A stretch of DNA of 64,000 nucleotides from Bacillota bacterium (GTDB lineage Bacteria; Bacillota; Clostridia; Acetivibrionales; DTU013): NCBI GenBank assembly GCA_023435305.1, contig JAEYRV010000045.1:119742-183741 (forward strand), given 5' to 3'. The notes under the pieces were generated by a model. The model made no database searches, was not told the DNA's origin, and saw only the letters and a program-made list of their open reading frames with translations. Below are positions 44,801-52,986 of this stretch, in pieces. Both the position numbers and the translations under genes were made by a program. Each line of letters starts with the position of its first letter. Position 1 is the stretch's first letter.

Positions 44801-47800
44801 TGTCGATCGTCATATCCTTTGGATAATCAAATCCGTTTCTGTTAAACTCTTCAAGCTGTTGCCTGTCTTGTTCTGTCAACAGGTCGATATCGTCTATAAC
44901 CATATCGATATCGCTGATAATGGCCTCCAGTACCTTTTTATAATGAGAGCACAACCTTTCGATGCTATCCCTTTTGATCAAATCGGTGCAATACTCAACA
45001 ATAAAATGTAATCCATCCTTTTTCTCTTCAGCATCAAATGAAAAATCAAATTTTGATATACCACTGTCCAAAAATACAGATTCCATGCTGAAATCACTGA
45101 ATTCGATACTATCTGTTGAGAAATTCCGCAGAGTGAATAGTGTGTCAAACAGTGGATTCCTATTAATGTCCCGTTGTATTTTAAGGCTTGTGACCAATTC
45201 ATCAAATGGATAGTCACCATTCTCATAGGATTTCTTACAATTCTCGCTGCACTTGCCGAGAAAGTCAATTATTTTATCTTTACCGCTTATTTTGTTTCTT
45301 ATAGATAGAGTATTTACAAACATACCAACGACATTATTCAGTTCATAGTTGGGTCTGCCTATATAAGGGACACCAATAATTATGTCTTCCTGAGATGTGT
45401 ATTTATGAAGCAGAATGACATATGCTGCAAAAATCATCATAAAGAGGGTGGAATTATTATCAATTGCAATCGATTTCAGTCTGTTAACTGTATAAGAGTT
45501 AATAAAAAAGTTAAAATGACTTCCTTCGATACTTTTTTCAACTGGCCGCTTACAATCATATGGAAAATTCAATAAAGGGATTTCATCGCTGTACGTTTCA
45601 AGCCAATACTCCTTTTGCATGCTAAAAGCATCATTGCTGAGAAGCTTCCTTTGCCAGACGGAGAAATCTTTATATTGGATCTTCAGGTCCGACAGCTGAT
45701 CATTATTGTATATAGCGGCCAGATCCTTGATAATAATACCTAAGGAATGACCATCAACGACTATATGATGAAAATCACATAACAAGTAATTATCACCACA
45801 GTCAGTATTTACCATAATAACTCTGACAAGTGGTGCCTTGCTTAAATCAAACGGTCTGATAAACGAACGGACATGATCCATTAAGTCATCATGCATCACA
45901 TTGGCAAACTCTATTTTAATAGATGCATTTTTGCTTATAAGCTGTACAGGTTCACCATCTCTTGCAATAAAATAGGTACGAAGGCTATCATGCCGCTGCA
46001 GCAACTTGTTGAATGCATTTTCGATGCGTCTGCGATCAACATCTCCATTGATTTTAAAAAGAGCAGGAACATTATACGATGTATTTTCACCTGCAATGCT
46101 GTTGATAATATAAAGATTTTTCTGATAAGAAGACAATGGATAATCATCGGCATTTACGATCTGAATTATGTTGTCCGAGCATACTTTTTGTTTTATGTCA
46201 ATGTATTTTGCCAGGCTTTCAATAGTTGGGTTCTCAAACAAAGCATTAATGTTGATATCGATTCCAAATTCTCTATTGATCTGTGTGATCAGAGTGAATG
46301 CCAACAGAGAATCTCCGCCTATATCGAAAAAGCTTTGATCCGTACCAAAGATACTATTTCCCAATAACCTGACCCATATGTTAAATAAAATCCTTTCATT
46401 CTCTGATAAAACCTTCTGTGTATCCTTTCTCATATCGCAGCCCAGTGAATATGGTTCAGGCAAAGCGTTTCTGTTTATCTTACCGTTTGGAGTTCTGGGC
46501 AGTGAATCCATCATCAGTATATATGAAGGGATCATGTATGATGGCAGATCTTTATTCAGGATCGATTTGATATCTTCATTGGATCCATCTTCACATACGA
46601 CATAGGCACATAAATATATACTGCCGTCTCCTCTCTTCCAGTCCTTTACGACTGCTTCCTTGATCCCGTCAATACTGAGCAGTTTGTTCTCTATCTCTCC
46701 CAATTCGATTCTGAATCCTCTTATTTTTACTTGAAAATCCGACCTTCCCAGATATTCTATGTCCCCTCCCGGGTACCATCTGGCGATATCCCCGGTCTTG
46801 TACATCAGTTTACCCGGAATATACGGGTTTTCTATGAACCTCTCTTTTGTCAGGTCTTTATTGCCATAATATCCCCTGGACAGGCAATCACCGCTGATGT
46901 ACATATCACCGGCAATTCCCGCCGGGATAAGGTTTAGATTTTTATCTAAAATGAAGACCTGAATATTTTGCAGCTGCTTTCCGATATTCACAGTATTCAA
47001 GTCAGTAAGGTCACATATGGTAGTATAGATAGTTGCCTCAGTCGGACCGTACCCATTATATATTTTCGTACCAGGCAGAGTTTTCATTATTTTTTGCAGT
47101 AATGGCTCAGGAAAACGCTCACCACCCAGCAGGATGTCTGTCAGGTGTGTTAATTCGGAAAATCTTCTGCATTCAGCTATTGTCTGCATTCTTGATGGTG
47201 TAGCCTGCAGCATGCTGATTTTATGCTTTTGCAGCAGGCTGCAGATAAGTTCAGGGTCTTTCTGTTCGTCCTCATCTGCAAGGATTACTTTCATACCTAT
47301 GCAAAGCGGCAGTAATGTTTCTGCAAAAAATATATCAAAGCACATCGTAGTTAACGACAATATAGTTTTGCAGGGGGCAAAGTCGATTTTTCGCAATATT
47401 CCAAAAATGAAATTCGTTACCGCTCTGTGTTCTATCATAACCCCTTTGGGTGTTCCGGTAGACCCGGATGTATAGATCAGATATGCAAGACTATTAGTAT
47501 CGTAATCAATACAACATTTCTGATCATATTGAGAGTTGAAATCAATTTCACATACATTTACTATTTTGCCATCATACTCCATGTCATTGTATCCGTTCTC
47601 GGATACCAAAAGCATCGATGCCTTGCTGTCATTGAGCATGTAAGTGATCCTCTTCCGAGGATATTCAGGATCGATCGGAAGATAAGCACCACCTGATTTC
47701 AAAACAGCTAAAATAGAAATGATCATTTCCGGCGATCTTTTCATCACAACTGCAGTTATAGTATCAGATGCAACACTATTATTTCTGAGAAACAAGGCGA

Positions 47801-49295
47801 TTTTATCCGCCCTTTCATTAAGTTCTCCATAAGTGATCTCTGTATCGCCAAATACCAATGCAACCCTTCCGGGTTCTTTTACACACTGTTCTTCAAACAT
47901 TTGCTGTACAGTCTTATTCGATGGGTATTCAGCCTTTGTATTGTTAAAATCATATAATATTCTACTTCTCTCTTTCTCAGAGAGCATATCAAGATGTGAA
48001 ATCACTTTATCCGGATTATCGAGAGCATGCCATAAAAGTCTTGATATATGGTCAAAAAGAAAGTCGATTTCCTTTGCTTTAAAAAGATCACAGTTATAAT
48101 CAAAATCCAGTATTATGTTTCCGTCATCTTCTCTCTCACTTACATGTATGGCAAGCGACTCCAACTGATAGCCGTTAAAATGCCATCTGCCCTCCTGCTT
48201 ATCCGTTCCGTTGTCTTTGACGAATTTCGCATTCTGGTACGATAACGAGATATCATATAATTTTTTTATATTATCATTCTTTTGCCGGCTATCTTTTAGT
48301 ATTAGATCATATGGATATCTTTGATGCTTCAATGCAGAAAACCAAGTATTGCTCAAATATTGGGAAAGCTCTGTGAAATTCATGTCCAGGTCGATTTTTA
48401 ACCTGAGAGGGATCATACTAATAAACATGCCTAATGTTTCTTTTTCTATGGCATTGCTTCTGTTCAACACCGGTACTCCGATTATGAGATCATCTAAATT
48501 AGATATCCTATTTATGTATATACATAATGCCGCCATAAAAAGTGTGAAAATTGATGTATTGTATTTCATACAATGCAGTCTGATCTTTTTTGAAAACTTG
48601 TCAGGGATAATGAAAGCCTTTCTTTTTGCCCTGATCTGTTTATTGGATATGATCGGTTTTATGGATGTTACCTGCTCAAGGTTTGAAAGGTTTCCTATCC
48701 AAAATTCTCTGTCTTTTTTAAAGCGTTCAGAATTTTTGTATTCAATTTCACTTTGAATAAAGCGTGTATATGATTTAGTCGTATCCTCATTTATAGAAAT
48801 GCCCCTGGAATAATCCCTATAATAATCCATGATCAAGTTGCTGGATTTTACAATGGACCATCCATCCGATATCAAATGGTGAAATTTCGAGTAGAATCCA
48901 TATTCCTCTTCACTTATCTTTATAATTGCAAAATAGTACAAATCTGAATCTAATAAAGCAAAAGGATTTTGGGTCTGTACTTTGTCCCATGCATAAAGCC
49001 TGCTTATTCCTTCTTTGCTGAAATCAAAGAAATCAATCTTACGATATTCATATTCTGCAAAATATTGGACAGGTTCACCATCTATCTCAGTGAAATGTAG
49101 CCTTAGTGAATCATGAATCTTGATTTGAAAATTAATAGCTTTTTCTAATATATCAACATTTATTTTTTCTCTGATTTTGCGTGTTCCCGCAACAATGCCA
49201 ATACTAGTACCGGGATACATTTTTTCTGTATACCATATACCCAATTGTGGATGTGTCAATGGATAGTATTTTTCACTCTCATTCACTTTTGGCAC
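41877..49295 (-). CDS. Two-module nonribosomal peptide synthetase, C-A-T-C-A-T-reductase
   Basis: A 2472-residue NRPS with six carrier/catalytic domains and a release domain. C1: HHLISDG at 139-145. A1: YTSGSTG at 608-614, closing NGKINRNAL near 937. T1: GGDSLL with Ser996 for phosphopantetheine. C2: HHIVVDG at 1176-1182. A2: YTSGSTG at 1645-1651. T2: GGDSLL, Ser2034. Terminal NAD(P)H reductase: TGVTGFLG at 2106-2113 with catalytic Tyr2260 and Lys2264. No epimerisation or thioesterase domain, so the peptide leaves as an aldehyde or alcohol. By-eye specificity residues for A2 are D-V-Q-F-I-A-H-V-V, the proline type; A1 reads D-I-A-Q-L-G-G-I-Y, nearest to glycine but uncertain. The N-terminal C domain implies an acyl starter or a partner in trans. 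The start is GTG 49295 or GTG 49286. AT-rich relative to neighbours. No PPTase, MbtH or exporter is in the window. Confidence 0.95.
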   Translation of the reverse strand: MPKVNESEKYYPLTHPQLGIWYTEKMYPGTSIGIVAGTRKIREKINVDILEKAINFQIKIHDSLRLHFTEIDGEPVQYFAEYEYRKIDFFDFSKEGISRLYAWDKVQTQNPFALLDSDLYYFAIIKISEEEYGFYSKFHHLISDGWSIVKSSNLIMDYYRDYSRGISINEDTTKSYTRFIQSEIEYKNSERFKKDREFWIGNLSNLEQVTSIKPIISNKQIRAKRKAFIIPDKFSKKIRLHCMKYNTSIFTLFMAALCIYINRISNLDDLIIGVPVLNRSNAIEKETLGMFISMIPLRLKIDLDMNFTELSQYLSNTWFSALKHQRYPYDLILKDSRQKNDNIKKLYDISLSYQNAKFVKDNGTDKQEGRWHFNGYQLESLAIHVSEREDDGNIILDFDYNCDLFKAKEIDFLFDHISRLLWHALDNPDKVISHLDMLSEKERSRILYDFNNTKAEYPSNKTVQQMFEEQCVKEPGRVALVFGDTEITYGELNERADKIALFLRNNSVASDTITAVVMKRSPEMIISILAVLKSGGAYLPIDPEYPRKRITYMLNDSKASMLLVSENGYNDMEYDGKIVNVCEIDFNSQYDQKCCIDYDTNSLAYLIYTSGSTGTPKGVMIEHRAVTNFIFGILRKIDFAPCKTILSLTTMCFDIFFAETLLPLCIGMKVILADEDEQKDPELICSLLQKHKISMLQATPSRMQTIAECRRFSELTHLTDILLGGERFPEPLLQKIMKTLPGTKIYNGYGPTEATIYTTICDLTDLNTVNIGKQLQNIQVFILDKNLNLIPAGIAGDMYISGDCLSRGYYGNKDLTKERFIENPYIPGKLMYKTGDIARWYPGGDIEYLGRSDFQVKIRGFRIELGEIENKLLSIDGIKEAVVKDWKRGDGSIYLCAYVVCEDGSNEDIKSILNKDLPSYMIPSYILMMDSLPRTPNGKINRNALPEPYSLGCDMRKDTQKVLSENERILFNIWVRLLGNSIFGTDQSFFDIGGDSLLAFTLITQINREFGIDININALFENPTIESLAKYIDIKQKVCSDNIIQIVNADDYPLSSYQKNLYIINSIAGENTSYNVPALFKINGDVDRRRIENAFNKLLQRHDSLRTYFIARDGEPVQLISKNASIKIEFANVMHDDLMDHVRSFIRPFDLSKAPLVRVIMVNTDCGDNYLLCDFHHIVVDGHSLGIIIKDLAAIYNNDQLSDLKIQYKDFSVWQRKLLSNDAFSMQKEYWLETYSDEIPLLNFPYDCKRPVEKSIEGSHFNFFINSYTVNRLKSIAIDNNSTLFMMIFAAYVILLHKYTSQEDIIIGVPYIGRPNYELNNVVGMFVNTLSIRNKISGKDKIIDFLGKCSENCKKSYENGDYPFDELVTSLKIQRDINRNPLFDTLFTLRNFSTDSIEFSDFSMESVFLDSGISKFDFSFDAEEKKDGLHFIVEYCTDLIKRDSIERLCSHYKKVLEAIISDIDMVIDDIDLLTEQDRQQLEEFNRNGFDYPKDMTIDKLFKKQVRKTPDDTALFYNGEEITYSQLDIKSDKLAYSLMKRGVDSSSIVGVMTGRGIDFIVTILGIIKAGAAYLPIDTKYPPDRIMYMLNDSGAKLVISATEKVDHYSNGTIINLYDEISKTDDAVDYDMSEDCITAPDSLLYAIYTSGSTGNPKAVMIEHKNMVNLIHFEYYKEKVDFAVRVLQFASLSFDVSAQEIFSTLLSGGKLIIADDEVKTDVVKFFRFINEYGINIMFLPPAFLKTILSDPANIALMPVSLQHVIVAGEQLIITDAIKKYLGCNNVVLHNHYGPSETHVVTAYKILPGQYVQDLPPIGKPISNTRVYIVNNQKRLQPVGIPGEIYIAGDCVGRGYLHNEELTRERFLPDMYSDGRMYRTGDLGRWLPDGNIEFLGRMDHQVKVRGFRIELSEIEKSILDYPDVSEVTIAAKTDNNGNYLCAYCVSSDTTDESAIRRYLENKLPEYMIPKYIMKVEKIPKTPNGKIDKKSLPEPIRTAEYVFEEPQNETQKLIIELWKEILNVDNIGINDNFFELGGDSLLLIKFQIKAMKYHWSNLNTQDYYSLKTVRSLAEKINSGTSAGTSETEDDNIEDITKTEQFAGNNCCGYLITGVTGFLGIHILNELVKTRENDIQICCLIRSSDIENSNQLLKNKLSFYFGNSRAIEILNKVKIVCGDISKQELGLNSDDYNYISNNINVVINAAANVKHYGDYEAFRGPNYDGVVNLIKLCMKNGITLNHISTIGVIGEYYKNDGNKRSKVENFYLKTKFEAESVIMKYAEKGLKYNIYRVGNLTGRYLDCVFQENIENNALYSRIKSIIEIGYLPIDYLDIKLDITPVDLCSEAVVKLVHTNTINNICNLFNNNFVFIKTLVTYMRRYGYDIIIVPMHRFIKVIEEIAEDTKRSDYLMGIVQDVNDRFHADYFRNTVLSENTRNIPDDIDFSWPYLSYDYFKSMFEYLEKIGFIKKVKIEVYENNG

Positions 49296-49351
49296 CCCAT
49301 CATCATTTGTAAAAAATAAATAAAAAATAACAAAATAATCCTATTATTAGC

Positions 49352-49380
49352 ATTATATTGGTTTTCCCAAGCAATTACAA
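49352..49380 (-). promoter_or_regulatory. Sigma-A promoter of the NRPS operon
   Basis: -35 TTGTAA (49375-49380), 17-bp spacer, perfect -10 TATAAT (49352-49357). Transcription starts near 49345, about 50 nt before the GTG. The -35 box abuts the T run of the mutS2 terminator. Confidence 0.75.
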
Positions 49381-49413
49381 GAAAAAAATGTGAAAATTTG
49401 CTAAAATTCTCAC
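49379..49413 (-). terminator. Terminator after mutS2
   Basis: Ten-pair stem (49390-49399 with 49404-49413, one G-U pair), four-base loop, then ATTTTTTTCTTG on the minus strand. Confidence 0.8.
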
Positions 49414-49424
49414 GATATATGAAA

Positions 49425-51809
49425 TCACTTCATTGTGACAATTGTCACTCCTGATTCACCCTCACCATATTTCCCAAGCCTGAAGCTCTTTACATGGTGA
49501 TTGGATCTCAGATATTGCTGCACACCGGTCCTGAGCATGCCAGTACCCTTCCCGTGCACGATCGTGACCTCAGAAAGCCCTGCCATAGCAGCATCATCCA
49601 GGAATTTCCCAAGCTCCTGAACCGCCTCCTCTACATTCATACCCCTTATGTCGACCTGGGTCGATATGTGCATGGCCTTGCTCATCCCTATCTTGCCCGA
49701 TCCGATCTTCTGAATTTCCACAGCTTGTTCATCCAACAGCTTCAGGTTTGACACATGTACGTTGATTTTCATGATCCCGGCCTGTATAATGGCCTCTCCA
49801 TCCTTGTCAGGCGGATTCACGACAGTCCCCTTCTGGTTCAGATTGATTATCAGGACGCTGTCACCCGGTTTGAGATTTTCAGGTGGCTTTACAAAGCCCT
49901 TCCTGGGCATCAGATTCTCTGACAATGAGCTTTCAAGCTCCCCGATACTGCTTCTGAGTCTGGCTTTTACCTCCTCGGCAGCGCGGTTCTGAAGCATTTC
50001 ATCCTGCTCTCTTGCAGCCCGCCTCATTTCATCAAGCATGCTCTCGCTATCCTGTTTTGCATTGAGCAGTATCCTTCTGGCCTCTTCCCTTGCCTCGCGC
50101 AGCAGCTTATCCTTCTGTGCGATCAGCTTTTGCTGCTGCTCCTCCAATTCCTTTTTCAAGCCTTCTATTTCAAGTCTGTAGCTTTCGGCCTGCAGCCTTT
50201 CTTTTTCAGATTCGCTGCGGTTTTTCTCAATTTTCATCAGTACATCTTCAAATTGGATCTCCTCACCGGACAAAAACTCCCTGGCTCTGTCAAGTATCCC
50301 ATCCTGCAGCCCCAGCCTCCTGGAAATGGCAAAGGCATTGCTCTTTCCGGGCACACCGATCAACAGGTTGTAAGTAGGTCTCAGCGTCTCCACATCAAAT
50401 TCGCAGCATGCATTTTCAACACCTTCGGTTGTCAGCGCATAAACCTTCAGTTCACTGTAATGGGTGGTCGCTACAGTAATAGCACCTCTGTCGTGCAGAT
50501 TTTCCAGTATTGACATTGCAAGCGCCGCACCCTCGGTCGGGTCAGTCCCTGCGCCCAGTTCATCGAAGAGCACCAGTGACTTGTCGTCAGCTTCTGACAA
50601 TATCTTTACTATATTCTTCATATGTGATGAAAATGTGCTGAGACTCTGTTCTATGCTCTGTTCATCGCCTATATCGGCATATATACTATGGAAGATGCTC
50701 AGTTCAGTGCCCTCTGCCGCGGGAACATGCAGACCTGCCTGTGCCATCAGAGTAAACAGGCCGACCGTTTTTAGAGTCACTGTCTTGCCGCCTGTGTTTG
50801 GTCCTGTGACTACAAGTGTATTAAAGCTTTCACCAACCCAAAGATCTATTGGCACCACAGTCTTACTGTCCAGTAACGGGTGCCTGCCTTTTTTGATCCT
50901 TATCCTCTTATCGCTGTTTAGCCTGGGGCAGACACAATTGTGATCAAGGCTCAGCTTTGCCTTTGCAAAAGCGAAATCAAGATCTGCAAATAATGACATA
51001 TTGGCCTTCAATGGTTCAACTATCTCAGCCACATCAGCAGTTAACTCCTGCAGGATACGCTCTATCTCGATTTGTTCCTTCAGCTTCAGCTGCTTGATAC
51101 TGTTATTGGCCTCCACCACTGCCATTGGCTCAACATAGACCGTAGCTCCGCTGGCTGACGAATCATGCACAAGTCCGGGCACTTCGTTCCTGCACTCGGC
51201 CTTGACCGGCACAACATACCTGTCGCCTCTCATTGTAACCAGGGATTCCTGCATCAGCTTCTGATACTTGGAGGAATGGATCATCGAATTGAGTTTTTCC
51301 TTGATGGAATTCTGCTGCTCCTTGATCTGCCTTCTGATATTTGCCAGAGTATTACTGGCGCTGTCGGCAATTTCCTCTTCACTGGCAATGGCCATATTGA
51401 TCTTGTCCTCTATACGCTTGTTGGAAGTAACTGACGCGATCAGTTCTCCAACATAGTTGCTGTTTTCATTTGTATCAGAGCTCACGGCAGATGAATAGGT
51501 TTTCAGATTTCTGGCTGTCCTCAGCGTATCGGCGACCCTGAGCAGCTCGCCCGGATTGAGCACCGAACCAATCTCGACCCGCTTCAGGCTGCTCCTGATA
51601 TCGTGCAGCCCTCCAAGGGGCGGACTTCCCCTTCTAAGTATGAAATCCACTGCATCCGTTGTTTCCTTCAATCTTCTGGCAACAACAGAATGCTGTCTTT
51701 CAGGAGCGGCTTCTTCTGCCAGCTCCTTTCCCAGCTCCGAGGCGCACAGGGTTTTAAGCTTATTGACTATTTTATCAAATTCAAGGATCCTAAGCGTTCT
51801 TTCATCCAT
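49425..51809 (-). CDS. mutS2: Endonuclease MutS2
   Basis: A 794-residue MutS homologue that lacks the mismatch-recognition domain and acts in recombination control or ribosome rescue. MutS core with the ATPase motifs VVTGPNTGGKTVTLKTVGL and SLVLFDELGAGTDPTEGAAL. A long coiled-coil region lies at about 510-630. The C-terminal Smr domain begins VDIRGMNVEEAVQEL and includes TIVHGKGTGMLRTGVQQYL. Its length is normal. It lies 17 bp after the membrane-protein gene and ends at the terminator ahead of the NRPS. Confidence 0.97.
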   Translation of the reverse strand: MDERTLRILEFDKIVNKLKTLCASELGKELAEEAAPERQHSVVARRLKETTDAVDFILRRGSPPLGGLHDIRSSLKRVEIGSVLNPGELLRVADTLRTARNLKTYSSAVSSDTNENSNYVGELIASVTSNKRIEDKINMAIASEEEIADSASNTLANIRRQIKEQQNSIKEKLNSMIHSSKYQKLMQESLVTMRGDRYVVPVKAECRNEVPGLVHDSSASGATVYVEPMAVVEANNSIKQLKLKEQIEIERILQELTADVAEIVEPLKANMSLFADLDFAFAKAKLSLDHNCVCPRLNSDKRIRIKKGRHPLLDSKTVVPIDLWVGESFNTLVVTGPNTGGKTVTLKTVGLFTLMAQAGLHVPAAEGTELSIFHSIYADIGDEQSIEQSLSTFSSHMKNIVKILSEADDKSLVLFDELGAGTDPTEGAALAMSILENLHDRGAITVATTHYSELKVYALTTEGVENACCEFDVETLRPTYNLLIGVPGKSNAFAISRRLGLQDGILDRAREFLSGEEIQFEDVLMKIEKNRSESEKERLQAESYRLEIEGLKKELEEQQQKLIAQKDKLLREAREEARRILLNAKQDSESMLDEMRRAAREQDEMLQNRAAEEVKARLRSSIGELESSLSENLMPRKGFVKPPENLKPGDSVLIINLNQKGTVVNPPDKDGEAIIQAGIMKINVHVSNLKLLDEQAVEIQKIGSGKIGMSKAMHISTQVDIRGMNVEEAVQELGKFLDDAAMAGLSEVTIVHGKGTGMLRTGVQQYLRSNHHVKSFRLGKYGEGESGVTIVTMK

Positions 51810-51826
51810 TTCAGCAATATACCATC

Positions 51827-52339
51827 CTATAACAATTTTGTCCTTAATTTGTTCCTGTAATAGTTAATGAATAATGTATAAACAAAATCGTATATGAGAA
51901 ACACTACCTCTGCAGCAATGGCAATCAGCCATATGGGAAGCGCATCTGTCAGCGAATACCCGAAAATACTGCTGACGGACGCAATGGCAATACCCGCGCA
52001 TATGTTAAAATATACGAGTTTTAATATATATTCTAATACCAAACGGTTTAACCTTTCAATGTAAAATTTGGCTATACCGTATAATCCGAAAAATAATACA
52101 TATGGTACTATGCTGAGCTTGTCCGGCACGATGATAAATGAAAGAAGGCAGGTGGCCGCATAAAAGATCCACCCCGCCTTTATGCCGTTTTCAATAATGG
52201 ATATGGATATAAAAAAGGAGCTTAGCGCATATAGCGAGAGCCTGTTGGTCGGAAGAATATTCGCCAGCAGGAGGCATATCACCGCAAGTGCTCCTAAGAT
52301 ACCGTTTAAAACCAGTCTCCTTGTTTTAGGGGAACCCAT
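51827..52339 (-). CDS. Small integral membrane protein, function unknown
   Basis: A 170-residue protein with about five hydrophobic helices, for example LNGILGALAVICLLLANILP, IWLIAIAAEVVFLIYDFVYT near the C terminus, and a basic tail. I do not recognise the family. It lies between the DnaJ-domain gene and mutS2 with short gaps, probably in one operon. Confidence 0.75.
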   Translation of the reverse strand: MGSPKTRRLVLNGILGALAVICLLLANILPTNRLSLYALSSFFISISIIENGIKAGWIFYAATCLLSFIIVPDKLSIVPYVLFFGLYGIAKFYIERLNRLVLEYILKLVYFNICAGIAIASVSSIFGYSLTDALPIWLIAIAAEVVFLIYDFVYTLFINYYRNKLRTKLL

Positions 52340-52365
52340 TTTTACCCTCCGTCACAGCCTCTTTA

Positions 52366-52986
52366 TCAGCAGCAGCCGATAAGATCTCCGCCTGCACATT
52401 CGCAGCAGCAATCGGAACACCACAGGCACTGGCAGATCGTGCACAGATCCGGCTCCTGCCTGCCATAGCCCTTACTGAATGAACTGGTCCTGTATGAGCT
52501 GTTGGAAGTATTCATCCTGTTCAGCGCATTTCTGTACTCATAATTGGAAGGATCCATATTCACTGCCCTCTGGATATGTGTATACGCCTCGTCATACCAG
52601 CCCTTTCGCACGAATATCAGGCCTTTCAGATAATACCATTCCGCAGGTCTTTTGCTGATACCGTCCAGCATATCCTCGGCTATATCGATGCGTCCGTTAT
52701 TGATATTCGTTTTTACCTGGGTGAAAAAATCGTCTGCAGTTCCGCTGCCCCAATTATCGCTTCGGCCGCTTCTGTCATATGAAGCGTCCTGCCTTGAAGC
52801 CGCATTCTTCGAAAGATAGTCATATGCTTCATTTATCTCCTGCAGCTTCTCTTCCGCCAGCTTTGACAGCGGATTATCCTGGTACTGGTCAGGATGATAC
52901 TTCTTGACCATCTCCCTGTATGCTCTTTTTATTTCTTCTTCGCTGGCGCCTTCTCTTATACCCAGAACTTCATACGGATTTTTCAA
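52366..52986 (-). CDS. DnaJ-domain protein with Cys-rich C-terminal tail
   Basis: A 206-residue protein. The N-terminal J domain (NPYEVLGIREGASEEEIKRA) has the HPD motif in MVKKYHPDQYQ. A middle helical, TPR-like part follows (KRPAEWYYLKGLIFVRKGWY). The last 25 residues hold ten cysteines (CTICQCLWCSDCCCEC and a final GCC). It is not full-length DnaJ: no G/F region or zinc finger of the DnaJ type. Such tails occur in Clostridia J-proteins and may bind metal. The start lies inside the end of the DUF5685 gene. Confidence 0.9.
   Translation of the reverse strand: MKNPYEVLGIREGASEEEIKRAYREMVKKYHPDQYQDNPLSKLAEEKLQEINEAYDYLSKNAASRQDASYDRSGRSDNWGSGTADDFFTQVKTNINNGRIDIAEDMLDGISKRPAEWYYLKGLIFVRKGWYDEAYTHIQRAVNMDPSNYEYRNALNRMNTSNSSYRTSSFSKGYGRQEPDLCTICQCLWCSDCCCECAGGDLIGCC

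Noticed and set aside
41877..49295. A frameshift or split between the two NRPS modules
   Set aside because: The frame is continuous through all seven domains, and every core motif is present.
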